From SAR86 cluster bacterium (GTDB lineage: Bacteria; Pseudomonadota; Gammaproteobacteria; Pseudomonadales; Pseudohongiellaceae): a stretch of DNA of 43,007 bases. The position numbers and the translations under genes are program-made. Location of the stretch: assembly GCA_002402175.1 (NCBI GenBank), contig NVVJ01000004.1, forward strand, positions 5,633 to 48,639, written 5' to 3'. Within the stretch, counting starts at the first letter, position 1; every line of letters starts with the position of its first letter. The notes below the pieces were generated by a model. That model worked only from the letters and a program-made list of their open reading frames with translations. It did no database searches and was not told the origin of the DNA. Below, piece after piece: positions 8,994 to 16,645 of this stretch.

Positions 8994-9215
8994 TCAGGCT
9001 GATTGTGCGCTATCAAGCACTTCGTCATATTCAAATTCGTGAGCTATGCGCTTGCTATCCAGTCTTTCCTCTATACGACGGCGCAGTTCGGTAAGTTGCG
9101 TCTTCGATTCCACAGTGGACAGGCGAGTTCGAGGGGCTATGTTTGGCATTATTGCTGCCGCTTCAAAAATATCATTAACTTCTTCAATTGAGTCATCCCA
9201 TTGTGGTTCATTCAT
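8994..9215 (-). CDS. Small acidic/charged protein, PA3496-like (tentative)
   Basis: A 73-residue soluble protein, mostly charged. The N-terminal half is acidic (M-N-E-P-Q-W-D-D-S-I-E-E), the second half contains E-L-R-R-R-I-E-E-R-L-D-S-K-R-I followed by an acidic tail, a pattern like the short gammaproteobacterial proteins named PA3496 family. No membrane segment or signal is seen. It lies upstream of the Anbu gene on the same strand with a 155-base gap, so they may or may not share a transcript. The ribosome site is weak (GAGAA about 6 bases before the ATG). The gene call rests on length, start and composition; function unknown. Confidence 0.55.
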   Translation of the reverse strand: MNEPQWDDSIEEVNDIFEAAAIMPNIAPRTRLSTVESKTQLTELRRRIEERLDSKRIAHEFEYDEVLDSAQSA

Positions 9216-9339
9216 GGTAATTCTCGCTATTCAAATTAGTTAGTATTCGTCGTTCAGAGCAAAAGCCCTTATTAACCCTATCGACAATGCGGCTAGGATT
9301 CTTCAGTTAAATTTGCAGGTAGTTTGAATCAGCATAACT

Positions 9340-9358
9340 GTTCAGAACTATTCTGAAC
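9340..9358. promoter_or_regulatory. Short perfect inverted repeat, possible operator
   Basis: GTTCAGAA-CTA-TTCTGAAC is a perfect 8-base palindrome with a 3-base centre, located 125 bases upstream of the small gene that starts at 9215 on the minus strand. No T-run follows on either strand, so it does not look like a terminator. A repressor site is possible but unproven. Confidence 0.3.
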
Positions 9359-9389
9359 GCTGAAAGGAAGAGGAGTTAAAAAAGAGGTT

Positions 9390-9431
9390 AAAAAGAATTA
9401 CACCGTAGATTGCTTGCAGCGCTACGGTGTA
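9390..9431 (-). terminator. Rho-independent terminator of the acyl-CoA synthetase gene
   Basis: On the minus strand a perfect 10-base stem (TACACCGTAG with CTACGGTGTA, 13-base loop) lies 26 bases after the stop codon of the acyl-CoA synthetase gene and is followed by ATTCTTTTT. This is the expected order for an intrinsic terminator. Confidence 0.75.
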
Positions 9432-9457
9432 CTCCAGTTTGAGGTAATCTAGTTTTA

Positions 9458-11188
9458 TTATGTGGCAGCTAGGGTGTCGATGGCTATTTGGCGTAGTTCT
9501 TTTTTGGCGATCTTTCCAGACGCTATTCTGGGAAGTTGTTGGTACTGAAAGAAGCTGTGAACTGGAATTTTAAAACTAGCAATTCGATCCCCGAGGAATT
9601 GCTTTAGTTCCTCAGCGTCCAGAGAGCTACTGGATTTCAACATGATCGAAGCGCAGGGGATTTCGCCTAGCCGCTCGTCAGGAATGCCATAAACAGAGAC
9701 CTCGCTAATCGCCGGATGTTCGCTAATGGCGTATTCAACTTCGGCGCAACCGATATTTTCACCGCCACGAATGACAATATCCTTGGCGCGGTCGAGGATA
9801 ATCAGAAAGCCCAGCTCGTCAATTTTGCCAATATCACCACTGTGAAACCAGCCGTCTTTAATGACCTCGGCAGTGGCTTCGGGGTTATTCCAGTAGCCTT
9901 TCATGACAGTAGGCCCCTTGATGCAGATTTCACCTACACCTCCGTCTTCAAGAGTAACGTCATCTTCATCAACAATTTTTACACTGGTTACCGGTGGAGT
10001 GGGTCTGCCGGTGCTATTTGGTCTGGCAGTATAGAACTCGCCAGAGATGATTGCGCCAATAGCGTTGGTTTCCGTTAATCCGTAACCAAGGCCCGGAATG
10101 GCTTTGTCAGGAAATTTTTGTAACATCATGCCGAGATGCTCAGGAGGTCTGGCAGCACCGCCGCTTGCTACAGCACGTAGACTACTTAAATCAGTTGAAT
10201 CAAAATTTTCCGACTGCATGATCTCCCAGGTCATAGTTGGCACGCCATGAAAAATCGATATGCGTTCCTCTTCTATTAACTGAAGCGCAACCTCGGCATC
10301 CCATTTATACATCATGACAAATTTGCGCTGATAGACGAAGCTCGCCAGGAACTGTGCGTGACTGCCGGTGACATGAAACAGGGGAACATTAGCAAGTAAT
10401 GCTGGGTCGAATTCCGGGTTTTCTTCAAGCAGTTCGGGGCGTAAAATTTCAGTAATTTCTTTTACAAATTTCCATGTATACAGGGCATTGATTATATTGC
10501 GGTGAGTTGACAGCACTCCCTTTGGTAAACCGGTTGAGCCAGAGGTGTACATGATGGACGCCTTGTCTTCTGGCAGTACTTCGATAGTTTTCAGTTCTTC
10601 TCTGGTTAGCGGGGCAACGGATTTGATCAAGTCATAGAATTCTGGAAACTCAGAGTCCTCGCCGGGCTTGATCATGATGATCTGGTCCTGGAGCTTATCC
10701 AGAAAAGGCGCAACCATTTCAAGTCGAGGTGAATCAAGAAACATCAGCTTACTGTCGCTATCAGTCAGGCCGAATTTCAACTCAGCCCCTTTCCACCAGG
10801 AATTCATAGGCACCACTACTGCACCTATGAGAGTAATAGCCATGTAGCTGACACACCATTCCGGAGAGTTGCGTGCACATATAGCGACGCGGTCCCCGAG
10901 ATCAATGCCGTATTGTTCTTTAAGTACTCGCCCCATTCTCAGGGCCATATCCAGTGTTTCGGCAAAGGAATATCGTTCTTTTTGGTAGACCAGAAAAGTA
11001 CGATCTGGAGTTTCCAGACCCAGGGTATATAGCTCACCCAAGTTGGCCGGCGCATTGGAAAAGACATCAAGCTCAAGGCCATCAATGGTAATAGTTTCTG
11101 TAGCTAAATCAGCGCCTGGCGCCATATGCGCCCCTGCAATGACTTTGAGTTTAGCCAGGTCCTGTGTAATCTGTTCGTCAGTTAGCAT
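9458..11188 (-). CDS. Class I adenylate-forming acyl-CoA synthetase (AMP-binding)
   Basis: A 576-residue enzyme that activates a carboxylic acid with ATP to the acyl-AMP and then transfers it to CoA. All core motifs are present: the P-loop-like Y-T-S-G-S-T-G-L-P-K-G-V near residue 205, G-Y-G-L-T-E-T-N-A near 365, the W-F-H-S-G-D-I-G-K-I-D hinge region near 450, R-A-K-D-I-V-I-R-G-G-E-N-I-G, and the C-terminal catalytic Lys in A-S-G-K-I-A-K-K-E-L-R. Length fits medium- or long-chain fatty acid or similar acid ligases; the substrate cannot be read. The quinone oxidoreductase gene lies 22 bases upstream on the same strand, so the two form an operon, ended by the hairpin at 9390-9431. Confidence 0.93.
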   Translation of the reverse strand: MLTDEQITQDLAKLKVIAGAHMAPGADLATETITIDGLELDVFSNAPANLGELYTLGLETPDRTFLVYQKERYSFAETLDMALRMGRVLKEQYGIDLGDRVAICARNSPEWCVSYMAITLIGAVVVPMNSWWKGAELKFGLTDSDSKLMFLDSPRLEMVAPFLDKLQDQIIMIKPGEDSEFPEFYDLIKSVAPLTREELKTIEVLPEDKASIMYTSGSTGLPKGVLSTHRNIINALYTWKFVKEITEILRPELLEENPEFDPALLANVPLFHVTGSHAQFLASFVYQRKFVMMYKWDAEVALQLIEEERISIFHGVPTMTWEIMQSENFDSTDLSSLRAVASGGAARPPEHLGMMLQKFPDKAIPGLGYGLTETNAIGAIISGEFYTARPNSTGRPTPPVTSVKIVDEDDVTLEDGGVGEICIKGPTVMKGYWNNPEATAEVIKDGWFHSGDIGKIDELGFLIILDRAKDIVIRGGENIGCAEVEYAISEHPAISEVSVYGIPDERLGEIPCASIMLKSSSSLDAEELKQFLGDRIASFKIPVHSFFQYQQLPRIASGKIAKKELRQIAIDTLAAT

Positions 11189-11210
11189 AATTCCAATTCG
11201 GAGTAAGTCT

Positions 11211-12194
11211 CTACTCTGCCTTTATTTCCAGTGTGACTTTGCCCATTACCCTGCGTTGGGAGAATACTTCAAATGCTTTAACATATTCAGCCATGGGAAA
11301 GGATTCGGTAACGATTGGAGATAGCTTTCCCTGATTGTACATAGCTAACAAATCTGAAAAATTCTTTTCGTATTCTGACGGCTCTTCTTTGCGGAAGCGA
11401 CCCAGGAACACACCTACCATCGAAGAGCCTTTGAGCAATGCAAGATTAGCTTTGTATTCGGGTATGCGGCCGCTGGTAAATCCTACTACCAGTAATCTGC
11501 CATTCCAGTTTATGCAGCGACAGCTTTGATCAAACAGGTCGCCACCTACTGGGTCGTATATAACGTCGGCGCCTTTGCCATCAGTTAATGCTTTAACTTT
11601 TTCTTTTAAATCCCCATCTCCATAGTTCAATAGAGCATCAGGTTGTAATCGATTTACGAAATCCAGTTTTTCATCTGTACTGGCGGCAGCAATAACTCTT
11701 GCTCCCATCAGCTTGCCCAGCTCAACAGCAGCAAGTCCAACACCGCCACTGGCACCTAATACCAGTAAAGTTTCACCAGGCTGTAATTGGGCACGTTGCT
11801 TCAATGCGTAATAGGAGGTTGTATAGACCATTGCAAAACCGGCAGCAGTTTTGAAATCCATACTATCTGGAATTTTGCGAAGTCCATCAGCATTTACTGA
11901 TACCTGTTCGGCCAGGCCGCCAATACCTGGCGTAGCCATGACTCTGTCACCGGCTTGGAAATCTTTGAGGCCGGGGCCTACAGACTTAATAATCCCGCCA
12001 ACTTCTGAGCCAGGTGAAAAAGGCATGGGAGGCTGAAATTGATATTTCCCTTGAATTTGCAATCCATCAGGGAAGTTCAGTGAGGCAGCATACACTTCAA
12101 CAATAGCTTCATTTTCACCGGCGACAGGGTCTTCTACTTCTTCCAGAACCAGGTTTTCCGGTGGGCCATAAGATTTACAAAGTATTGCTTTCAT
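11211..12194 (-). CDS. NADPH:quinone oxidoreductase family protein (zinc-free MDR)
   Basis: A 327-residue medium-chain dehydrogenase/reductase. It starts M-K-A-I-L-C-K-S-Y-G-P-P-E-N-L, has P-G-S-E-V-G-G-I-I-K-S-V-G near residue 62, and the Rossmann cofactor motif L-V-L-G-A-S-G-G-V-G-L-A-A-V-E-L-G-K near 145. The Cys-rich structural-zinc loop of alcohol dehydrogenases is missing, as in the quinone oxidoreductase/enoyl reductase branch. V-I-Y-D-P-V-G-G-D-L-F is also typical. It lies 22 bases upstream of the acyl-CoA synthetase gene, a pairing common in fatty-acid or aromatic-acid catabolism. It is divergent from the holD-like gene, with a 36-base gap that must hold both promoters or parts of them. 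Confidence 0.9.
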   Translation of the reverse strand: MKAILCKSYGPPENLVLEEVEDPVAGENEAIVEVYAASLNFPDGLQIQGKYQFQPPMPFSPGSEVGGIIKSVGPGLKDFQAGDRVMATPGIGGLAEQVSVNADGLRKIPDSMDFKTAAGFAMVYTTSYYALKQRAQLQPGETLLVLGASGGVGLAAVELGKLMGARVIAAASTDEKLDFVNRLQPDALLNYGDGDLKEKVKALTDGKGADVIYDPVGGDLFDQSCRCINWNGRLLVVGFTSGRIPEYKANLALLKGSSMVGVFLGRFRKEEPSEYEKNFSDLLAMYNQGKLSPIVTESFPMAEYVKAFEVFSQRRVMGKVTLEIKAE

Positions 12195-12230
12195 AGAGCG
12201 TCCTCATTGTCGAAGAAGGCGGATTCAATC

Positions 12231-13193
12231 ATGAAAAGACTTGGACTTCAATTCACAGAAGAATTTACTTCTGATGAGGGCAGATCAGTGCTTGATAATA
12301 TTGTTGTAGCTCTCTCAAGCGAGTATATTCGTGCTCTGGTTTTGCTAAATCTACGATTCAATATGAACGAATTACAACGACAGGCCTATCTCGACGTAAT
12401 GGGCATACAGACTTATTTTCCAAGGATCGTGTTAGCCGGTGCTAAACCTTCGCCCGTGTACGATTTTCCTATTGAGCAATTGGCTGAGCCTGACCCAAAA
12501 ACCAATGGCAGAGTGCGAATCGATCGGGAAACTCCTAAGGAGAAGGTGCGTCATCAACGCTCTCGCCCGAGCGAGCCTTCAATAGAGAAACCCACGATAG
12601 AGTCAAAAGTTGAGTCAAAAGCGGGTGTCAGAAGCGAGCAATCGGAAAAAAGAGAAGTTACAGGGCTTGAGCAGGCGGATAAGTCGCCACCGCTGGAAGA
12701 GCAGGATAAATTAAAGTTCAGCTTAAGATATATAAAAATCAATGAGCAGCTCGCCATAATTGATGAAGTCCCCCATCAAAAATCTGAACGTCTTACCCGA
12801 GAAGATCTCGCGCTGCTTACGGCTATATTGACTGCTCTGTGTGTGGACTATGCTGACAGTGAATTTAAGCCTGAATCATTTAGCTGGCCCCTTGCCGCAC
12901 AATTATCAATGAAAAACGATCCCGCCGAAGAAGCAAAAAGAGCTCTTTCGGGTTTTATACAAATGCGACATGACACGGATAAATTCAGTAATTTGCTGGT
13001 TTTTGCCGGCCAGATAGACAGTTTGTTGGTGCGGCAGGAAAACGAGTTAGAGCTGAGAGACTTTCAGGCAAAAGGGTCAAATTATTTTTTTACAATTACG
13101 CGCAGTTTAAATTCAATGTTAGCGTACCCATCGCTTAAACGAGATGTTTGGCAACATTTACAGCCGCTACGAAAACGGCTATTGGAAATTTAA
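12231..13193 (+). CDS. holD: Putative DNA polymerase III psi subunit (HolD-like), extended
   Basis: A 320-residue soluble protein. Residues 45-75, N-E-L-Q-R-Q-A-Y-L-D-V-M-G-I-Q-T-Y-F-P-R-I-V-L-A-G-A, resemble the N-terminal chi-binding segment of gammaproteobacterial psi (YL-MGI-W-PR). A charged low-complexity linker (about 100-160, rich in Glu, Lys, Ser, Arg) follows, then a domain with F-S-W-P-L and L-L-V-F-A-G. The position directly before rimI matches the holD-rimI order known from E. coli. It is much longer than E. coli psi (137 residues). ATG 12231 is chosen because AAGGCGG lies 8 bases upstream; a TTG at 12207 has no ribosome site, and ATG 12363 would give a start closer to psi proteins. 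Assignment is moderate and rests on motif plus context. Confidence 0.55.
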   Translation: MKRLGLQFTEEFTSDEGRSVLDNIVVALSSEYIRALVLLNLRFNMNELQRQAYLDVMGIQTYFPRIVLAGAKPSPVYDFPIEQLAEPDPKTNGRVRIDRETPKEKVRHQRSRPSEPSIEKPTIESKVESKAGVRSEQSEKREVTGLEQADKSPPLEEQDKLKFSLRYIKINEQLAIIDEVPHQKSERLTREDLALLTAILTALCVDYADSEFKPESFSWPLAAQLSMKNDPAEEAKRALSGFIQMRHDTDKFSNLLVFAGQIDSLLVRQENELELRDFQAKGSNYFFTITRSLNSMLAYPSLKRDVWQHLQPLRKRLLEI

Positions 13194-13219
13194 TCAGAGG
13201 CTCCTTACGTAGTATCGAT

Positions 13220-13690
13220 ATGTTGACCGACTCCAAAACGGATTTTTTTGCCAGAACTATGCGTTCCAGCGATATAGACATAGTTGCGCAAAACGAAGCG
13301 GCTGCCTATGTTCACCCCTGGACCAAACGAATATTCATCGACTGCTTGCGAGCAGGTTATCAGTGCTGGGTGCTAGCCAATAAACAGCAAATTGTTGCCC
13401 ATGGGGTAATGTCGGTCGCTGTGGGTGAATGTCATTTGCTAACACTGTGCGTGCAGCCTGAATTTCAAAGGCTGGGCTACGGCAGAAAATTGTTTAAACT
13501 ATTACTCGAGCGAGCGCAAAAGCAAGATGCGACGGTTTGTTTTTTAGAAGTCAGACATTCGAACAGTGGCGCCATTGCTCTATATCAATCTATGGGCTTT
13601 TTGCAGATTGGTGAGAGGAAAAACTACTATCCGGGCAAACAGGGTAGGGAAGATGCGTTAATCATGTCCAGAGAGCTTCCTATGCCCTAG
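13220..13690 (+). CDS. rimI: Ribosomal protein S18-alanine N-acetyltransferase
   Basis: A GNAT-fold enzyme of about 156 residues that transfers acetyl from acetyl-CoA to the N-terminal alanine of ribosomal protein S18. Motif A reads L-L-T-L-C-V-Q-P-E-F-Q-R-L-G-Y-G-R-K-L (V-xx-xx-Q-R-x-G-x-G, acetyl-CoA binding), and F-L-E-V-R-H-S-N-S-G-A-I-A-L-Y-Q-S-M-G-F and R-K-N-Y-Y-P are the RimI-specific C-terminal segments. ATG 13220 gives a RimI-like length; an in-frame start at 13148 would overlap the upstream gene and adds non-homologous residues. No good ribosome site is close to 13220, so translation may be coupled to the upstream gene 26 bases before. Confidence 0.87.
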   Translation: MLTDSKTDFFARTMRSSDIDIVAQNEAAAYVHPWTKRIFIDCLRAGYQCWVLANKQQIVAHGVMSVAVGECHLLTLCVQPEFQRLGYGRKLFKLLLERAQKQDATVCFLEVRHSNSGAIALYQSMGFLQIGERKNYYPGKQGREDALIMSRELPMP

Positions 13691-13932
13691 GAAGATTTTG
13701 AATTCATGATCTTTTGCAGAGCCTTTCTCAATAACGTAATTACCACAATGAGCAATATTGCGGCTAGCATAATACCGCCTAGCATCAGCATGGTACCCAG
13801 CAACACTGTAAGCATTTCTTCTGCTGTTACATCCTGCCAAATCGATACGCCCCACAAAGACCCAAGTGCGATGGCGATGCCGGAAACTATCGCGGTAGTT
13901 TTTTTACGTAGCTTGAGAAAAGAGAAAATCAA
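13687..13932 (-). CDS. Small two-helix membrane protein
   Basis: An 81-residue protein with two hydrophobic stretches, about residues 14-32 and 41-65, separated by an acidic loop (Q-D-V-T-A-E-E). It begins basic (F-L-K-L-R-K-K-T) and ends basic. No family recognised. The start is a TTG whose last two bases are shared with the TGA of the upstream zinc-finger gene (TTGA overlap), which implies coupled translation. The 3' end overlaps the rimI 3' end by 4 bases on the opposite strand. Third gene of a hisC-led operon. Confidence 0.6.
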   Translation of the reverse strand: MIFSFLKLRKKTTAIVSGIAIALGSLWGVSIWQDVTAEEMLTVLLGTMLMLGGIMLAAILLIVVITLLRKALQKIMNSKSS

Positions 13933-14369
13933 AATACTGGCCTGTTGTTTTTATCAGAGTAGCTGGCGGTACATCGCGGAAACTCGCTACAGCCCCAGAA
14001 TACTCCGTTTTTTCCTTTTCGAGAAACCAGTAAGTGACCGCATTCCTTACATCTATAGGCGGCTTCTGGAATTCCGTCGTGATCTGCTAAAGTCACTTTA
14101 CAGCCTTTTGAATAACCACTGCAAAACCAGTAATCACCTTTCTCTTTGTCTGCTTTTACCAGGCGTCGAGTGCAAACTGGACAGCGATAATGCTCATCAA
14201 TTTCATCTGAAGGATGTCCGCCAACATCATTCATGGTAGTTCTGCATTCGGGGAAGCCACTGCAACCCCAGAACGGCCCCATTTTCCCTTCTATGCGGCG
14301 CAGTGGTTTCTTGCACGTCGGGCAGGGGTGTGTGCGTTCATTGTCTTCTGTATTTTTAGCATCAGTCAT
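13929..14369 (-). CDS. Stand-alone topoisomerase-type C4 zinc-finger protein
   Basis: A 146-residue protein made of three copies of the zinc module found at the C-terminus of type IA DNA topoisomerases: C-P-T-C...F-W-G-C-S-G-F-P-E-C (about residues 16-43), C-P-V-C...Y-W-F-C-S-G-Y-S-K-G-C (64-91) and C-K-E-C...F-W-G-C-S-E-F-P-R-C (106-132). Each has the four Cys spaced for one zinc. There is no catalytic domain, so it is likely a single-strand nucleic-acid-binding protein like E. coli YrdD. It starts 17 bases after hisC and its stop overlaps the start of the small membrane protein gene. Confidence 0.9.
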   Translation of the reverse strand: MTDAKNTEDNERTHPCPTCKKPLRRIEGKMGPFWGCSGFPECRTTMNDVGGHPSDEIDEHYRCPVCTRRLVKADKEKGDYWFCSGYSKGCKVTLADHDGIPEAAYRCKECGHLLVSRKGKNGVFWGCSEFPRCTASYSDKNNRPVF

Positions 14370-14386
14370 TGCTTACTCTGACTCCT

Positions 14387-15469
14387 TCACCCTGTCGCTG
14401 CCACAATTTCCTTTATAGCGGTAATCAAAGCCACGTTCTCGGACTCTTTGCCTATAGTAATGCGCAGCTTGTTTCTTAGCCGATCCTGGTCGAAGTGACG
14501 TACCAGAATATTTCGCTGCTTCAATAGCTGATACAAATTCTCGGCACCTAAGGAATCTGGAACCTGGCACAATAGAAAATTAGTCTGAGTAGGAGGCGTC
14601 ACAAACCCTAGCTCGTTAAGACTTTTACGCATGATATTTCGCTGTGACCTGACTCGTTGCCAAATATCCTTAGAGTATTCGGTGGAGCTTAGTGCGGCGC
14701 TGGCGAGCTGTTGTGATATGTGATCGGTGTTGTAGCTATCTCGAGTCTTAAACATCATGGGGTTGATCAACGACGTGGCGCCTATGCCGTAACCAAAGCG
14801 TAGTCCCGCTAATGAATAACCCTTACTCAGAGTTCGTAATATCAGCACGTTCTCGCAGTTTTCAATCAGGCTTACTGAATTGTATTCAAGGTCAGGGTCA
14901 ACAAAATCCACATAGGCTTCATCAAGCAAAATCAATCCAGAAAAATTTGACGCTAGCTGTGCAATATAACTGGTTGAAATCAATTTGCCGGTTGGGGCCT
15001 GAGGATTTACCAGAAGCAGCATTTTGGCAGCTGAATTTTCAAGCTGCTCAGCGAAATCAGCAGGCATATCCCAATTTGCGTGCAGGGGAATTTGCGTTAG
15101 TTTGCAGTCCTGTATATCTGCCAGAACTGGATATAAAGAATAGGTAGGCTGAGTCACGGCTATGGTTTCGCCTGCCTCGACAAAGGTAGTAATGGCGAGT
15201 CTTAGTAACTCATCGCTGCCATTGGTGGCAATGATATTCTCGGGGAGTACTTTATGAAGGTTGGCAGCAGCAGCTCTGAACTTATCTGCCATAGGTTGTG
15301 GATAACGGCGCAATAAGTCCAGGTCAATTGAGAGCAGGGCAGATGCAACTTCCGGGCTAGGCGGGTAGGGGTTTTCGTTGGTATTCAGTTTAATAATGTT
15401 CGCAGAATCGATCTGTTCACCTGGAGTGTAACCCTGCATCTTTCTGATATTCGCACGCTCAAATGACAT
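14387..15469 (-). CDS. hisC: Histidinol-phosphate aminotransferase
   Basis: A 360-residue PLP-dependent class I/II aminotransferase that converts imidazole-acetol phosphate and glutamate to histidinol phosphate in histidine synthesis. Seen are N-T-N-E-N-P-Y-P-P-S-P near residue 29, A-T-N-G-S-D-E-L-L-R near 81, N155-P-Q-A-P-T-G, D183-E-A-Y-V-D-F (PLP pyridine contact), the Schiff-base Lys216 in T-L-S-K-G-Y-S-L-A-G-L-R-F-G-Y, and L-R-I-T-I-G near the end. It is not next to other his genes here, as is common for the second HisC copy or for dispersed pathways. It leads an operon with a zinc-finger protein and a small membrane protein. Confidence 0.93.
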   Translation of the reverse strand: MSFERANIRKMQGYTPGEQIDSANIIKLNTNENPYPPSPEVASALLSIDLDLLRRYPQPMADKFRAAAANLHKVLPENIIATNGSDELLRLAITTFVEAGETIAVTQPTYSLYPVLADIQDCKLTQIPLHANWDMPADFAEQLENSAAKMLLLVNPQAPTGKLISTSYIAQLASNFSGLILLDEAYVDFVDPDLEYNSVSLIENCENVLILRTLSKGYSLAGLRFGYGIGATSLINPMMFKTRDSYNTDHISQQLASAALSSTEYSKDIWQRVRSQRNIMRKSLNELGFVTPPTQTNFLLCQVPDSLGAENLYQLLKQRNILVRHFDQDRLRNKLRITIGKESENVALITAIKEIVAATG

Positions 15470-15645
15470 TTTGCAATTTCGCCTGGTGGTTATGATTAGT
15501 TAAAAGTTTAGGCAGTACGTTAAGTATTGCGGGTTTGGCTGCTATGTAATTGAAGAGTATTGGCAACAGACGATGAATATGTAAAGGGTAATGGGAATTG
15601 AGCCCGGCAGCAACAGACAATAATGATGAAATGTTAGCCGGATCG

Positions 15646-16476
15646 CTATTTGGCCTTAGTTGGCAAGTAAGTCGAAAGTCTTTTTTTCCAGCCTGCAATC
15701 CAGCGCTGTTCGTTCCTTGTAGGCGGCGAATTTCTGACTCGCCGCTCAAGGATTGCCCCAGCGGAGTCAACGAAACTTTCTAGTGTTGCGTTTTCTTGCT
15801 GGGTTTCGTGCATTTCGATAAACACCTGTAACAGCCCCCAGCCCTGATTTTGATAACGCTCACGTTCATCGATTCCTGTGCCCTTAAAATGCACATAGTC
15901 AATTAGGGCGTAAATCCCATAAGGCGGGTAGCTATTGGCAACTTGGTAGAAACTACGCTGTATTGCTGCTCGTTGTTTAGCATCTGTGGCGAGTAATATT
16001 TCTGGCACTGAAGCATGTAGGCGAGCCACGATGAACTTTAGCTGCAAATCCATAGAATTGGCCAAAAACTGCCTTAGTTCTTCCATTTGCGGGCTACTAA
16101 TATCGTCCAGAAATTCCTCTCTGTTTTGCCAGGGAGAATCCAGCGGCTCTAATTGTTTGAGCCAGGCGGGTATATCGTAATTTGAGGTATGGTATGACTC
16201 GATCAAGCTGGGGAATGTCTCCTCAAACAGCTCATTCTGGTTCTTGCGGTACCATATGAAATGACCTATGCCCAGGGAAGGAAAGTCTTCCCCCACATTC
16301 CAGTGAGTCAGGCATTCGAGGCGTTGATTGCACTCATTTTGAAAAATTTGCTCTCCCAGCCACTGCTGCTGTACTGAGGATAGTTGTGGAAGCTGGCTCA
16401 TAGCCAGTGGTACTAACATCAGCTGCAGCAATAATAAGAGCAGAAATCTGTTGAAACTAGTTGAAATTGCTGGCAT
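15646..16476 (-). CDS. Exported protein of unknown function, lysozyme-like motif
   Basis: A 276-residue protein with a signal peptide (residues 1-27, long Leu run, cut near AMS-Q). The mature part begins with Q-I-F-Q-N-E-C and G-E-D-F-P-S-L-G-I-G-H-F-I-W-Y-R, a block I recognise from uncharacterised exported proteins of proteobacteria. The E...G-I-G-H order recalls phage-type lysozymes (catalytic Glu then T-I-G-Y-G-H), but the match is short and the rest is unlike them. C-terminal half is helical and charged with R-Y-Q-N-Q-G-W-G-L-L-Q-V. ATG 16476 is chosen over a TTG at 16503 because it starts directly at the signal peptide. Function unknown; cell-wall hydrolase is only a guess. Confidence 0.7.
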   Translation of the reverse strand: MPAISTSFNRFLLLLLLQLMLVPLAMSQLPQLSSVQQQWLGEQIFQNECNQRLECLTHWNVGEDFPSLGIGHFIWYRKNQNELFEETFPSLIESYHTSNYDIPAWLKQLEPLDSPWQNREEFLDDISSPQMEELRQFLANSMDLQLKFIVARLHASVPEILLATDAKQRAAIQRSFYQVANSYPPYGIYALIDYVHFKGTGIDERERYQNQGWGLLQVFIEMHETQQENATLESFVDSAGAILERRVRNSPPTRNEQRWIAGWKKRLSTYLPTKAK

Positions 16477-16645
16477 TTTGAGGCGTTTCCACGAATAAGC
16501 CAAAAACTTCAGGCATGATAAGCTTGTTTACTGGTCAAAACCCTCAAAACTATCGGGTAATTGGCCTGGCGATGAGGCTAAACATGTGTCAATTACCATG
16601 TCAGCTACATCTCTGATCGGCACTTTGTATTAAAATGATAACTAT

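Noticed and set aside
13148..13219. Upstream start for rimI
   Set aside because: The extra residues overlap the upstream gene and do not look like RimI; the start at 13220 gives the expected length.
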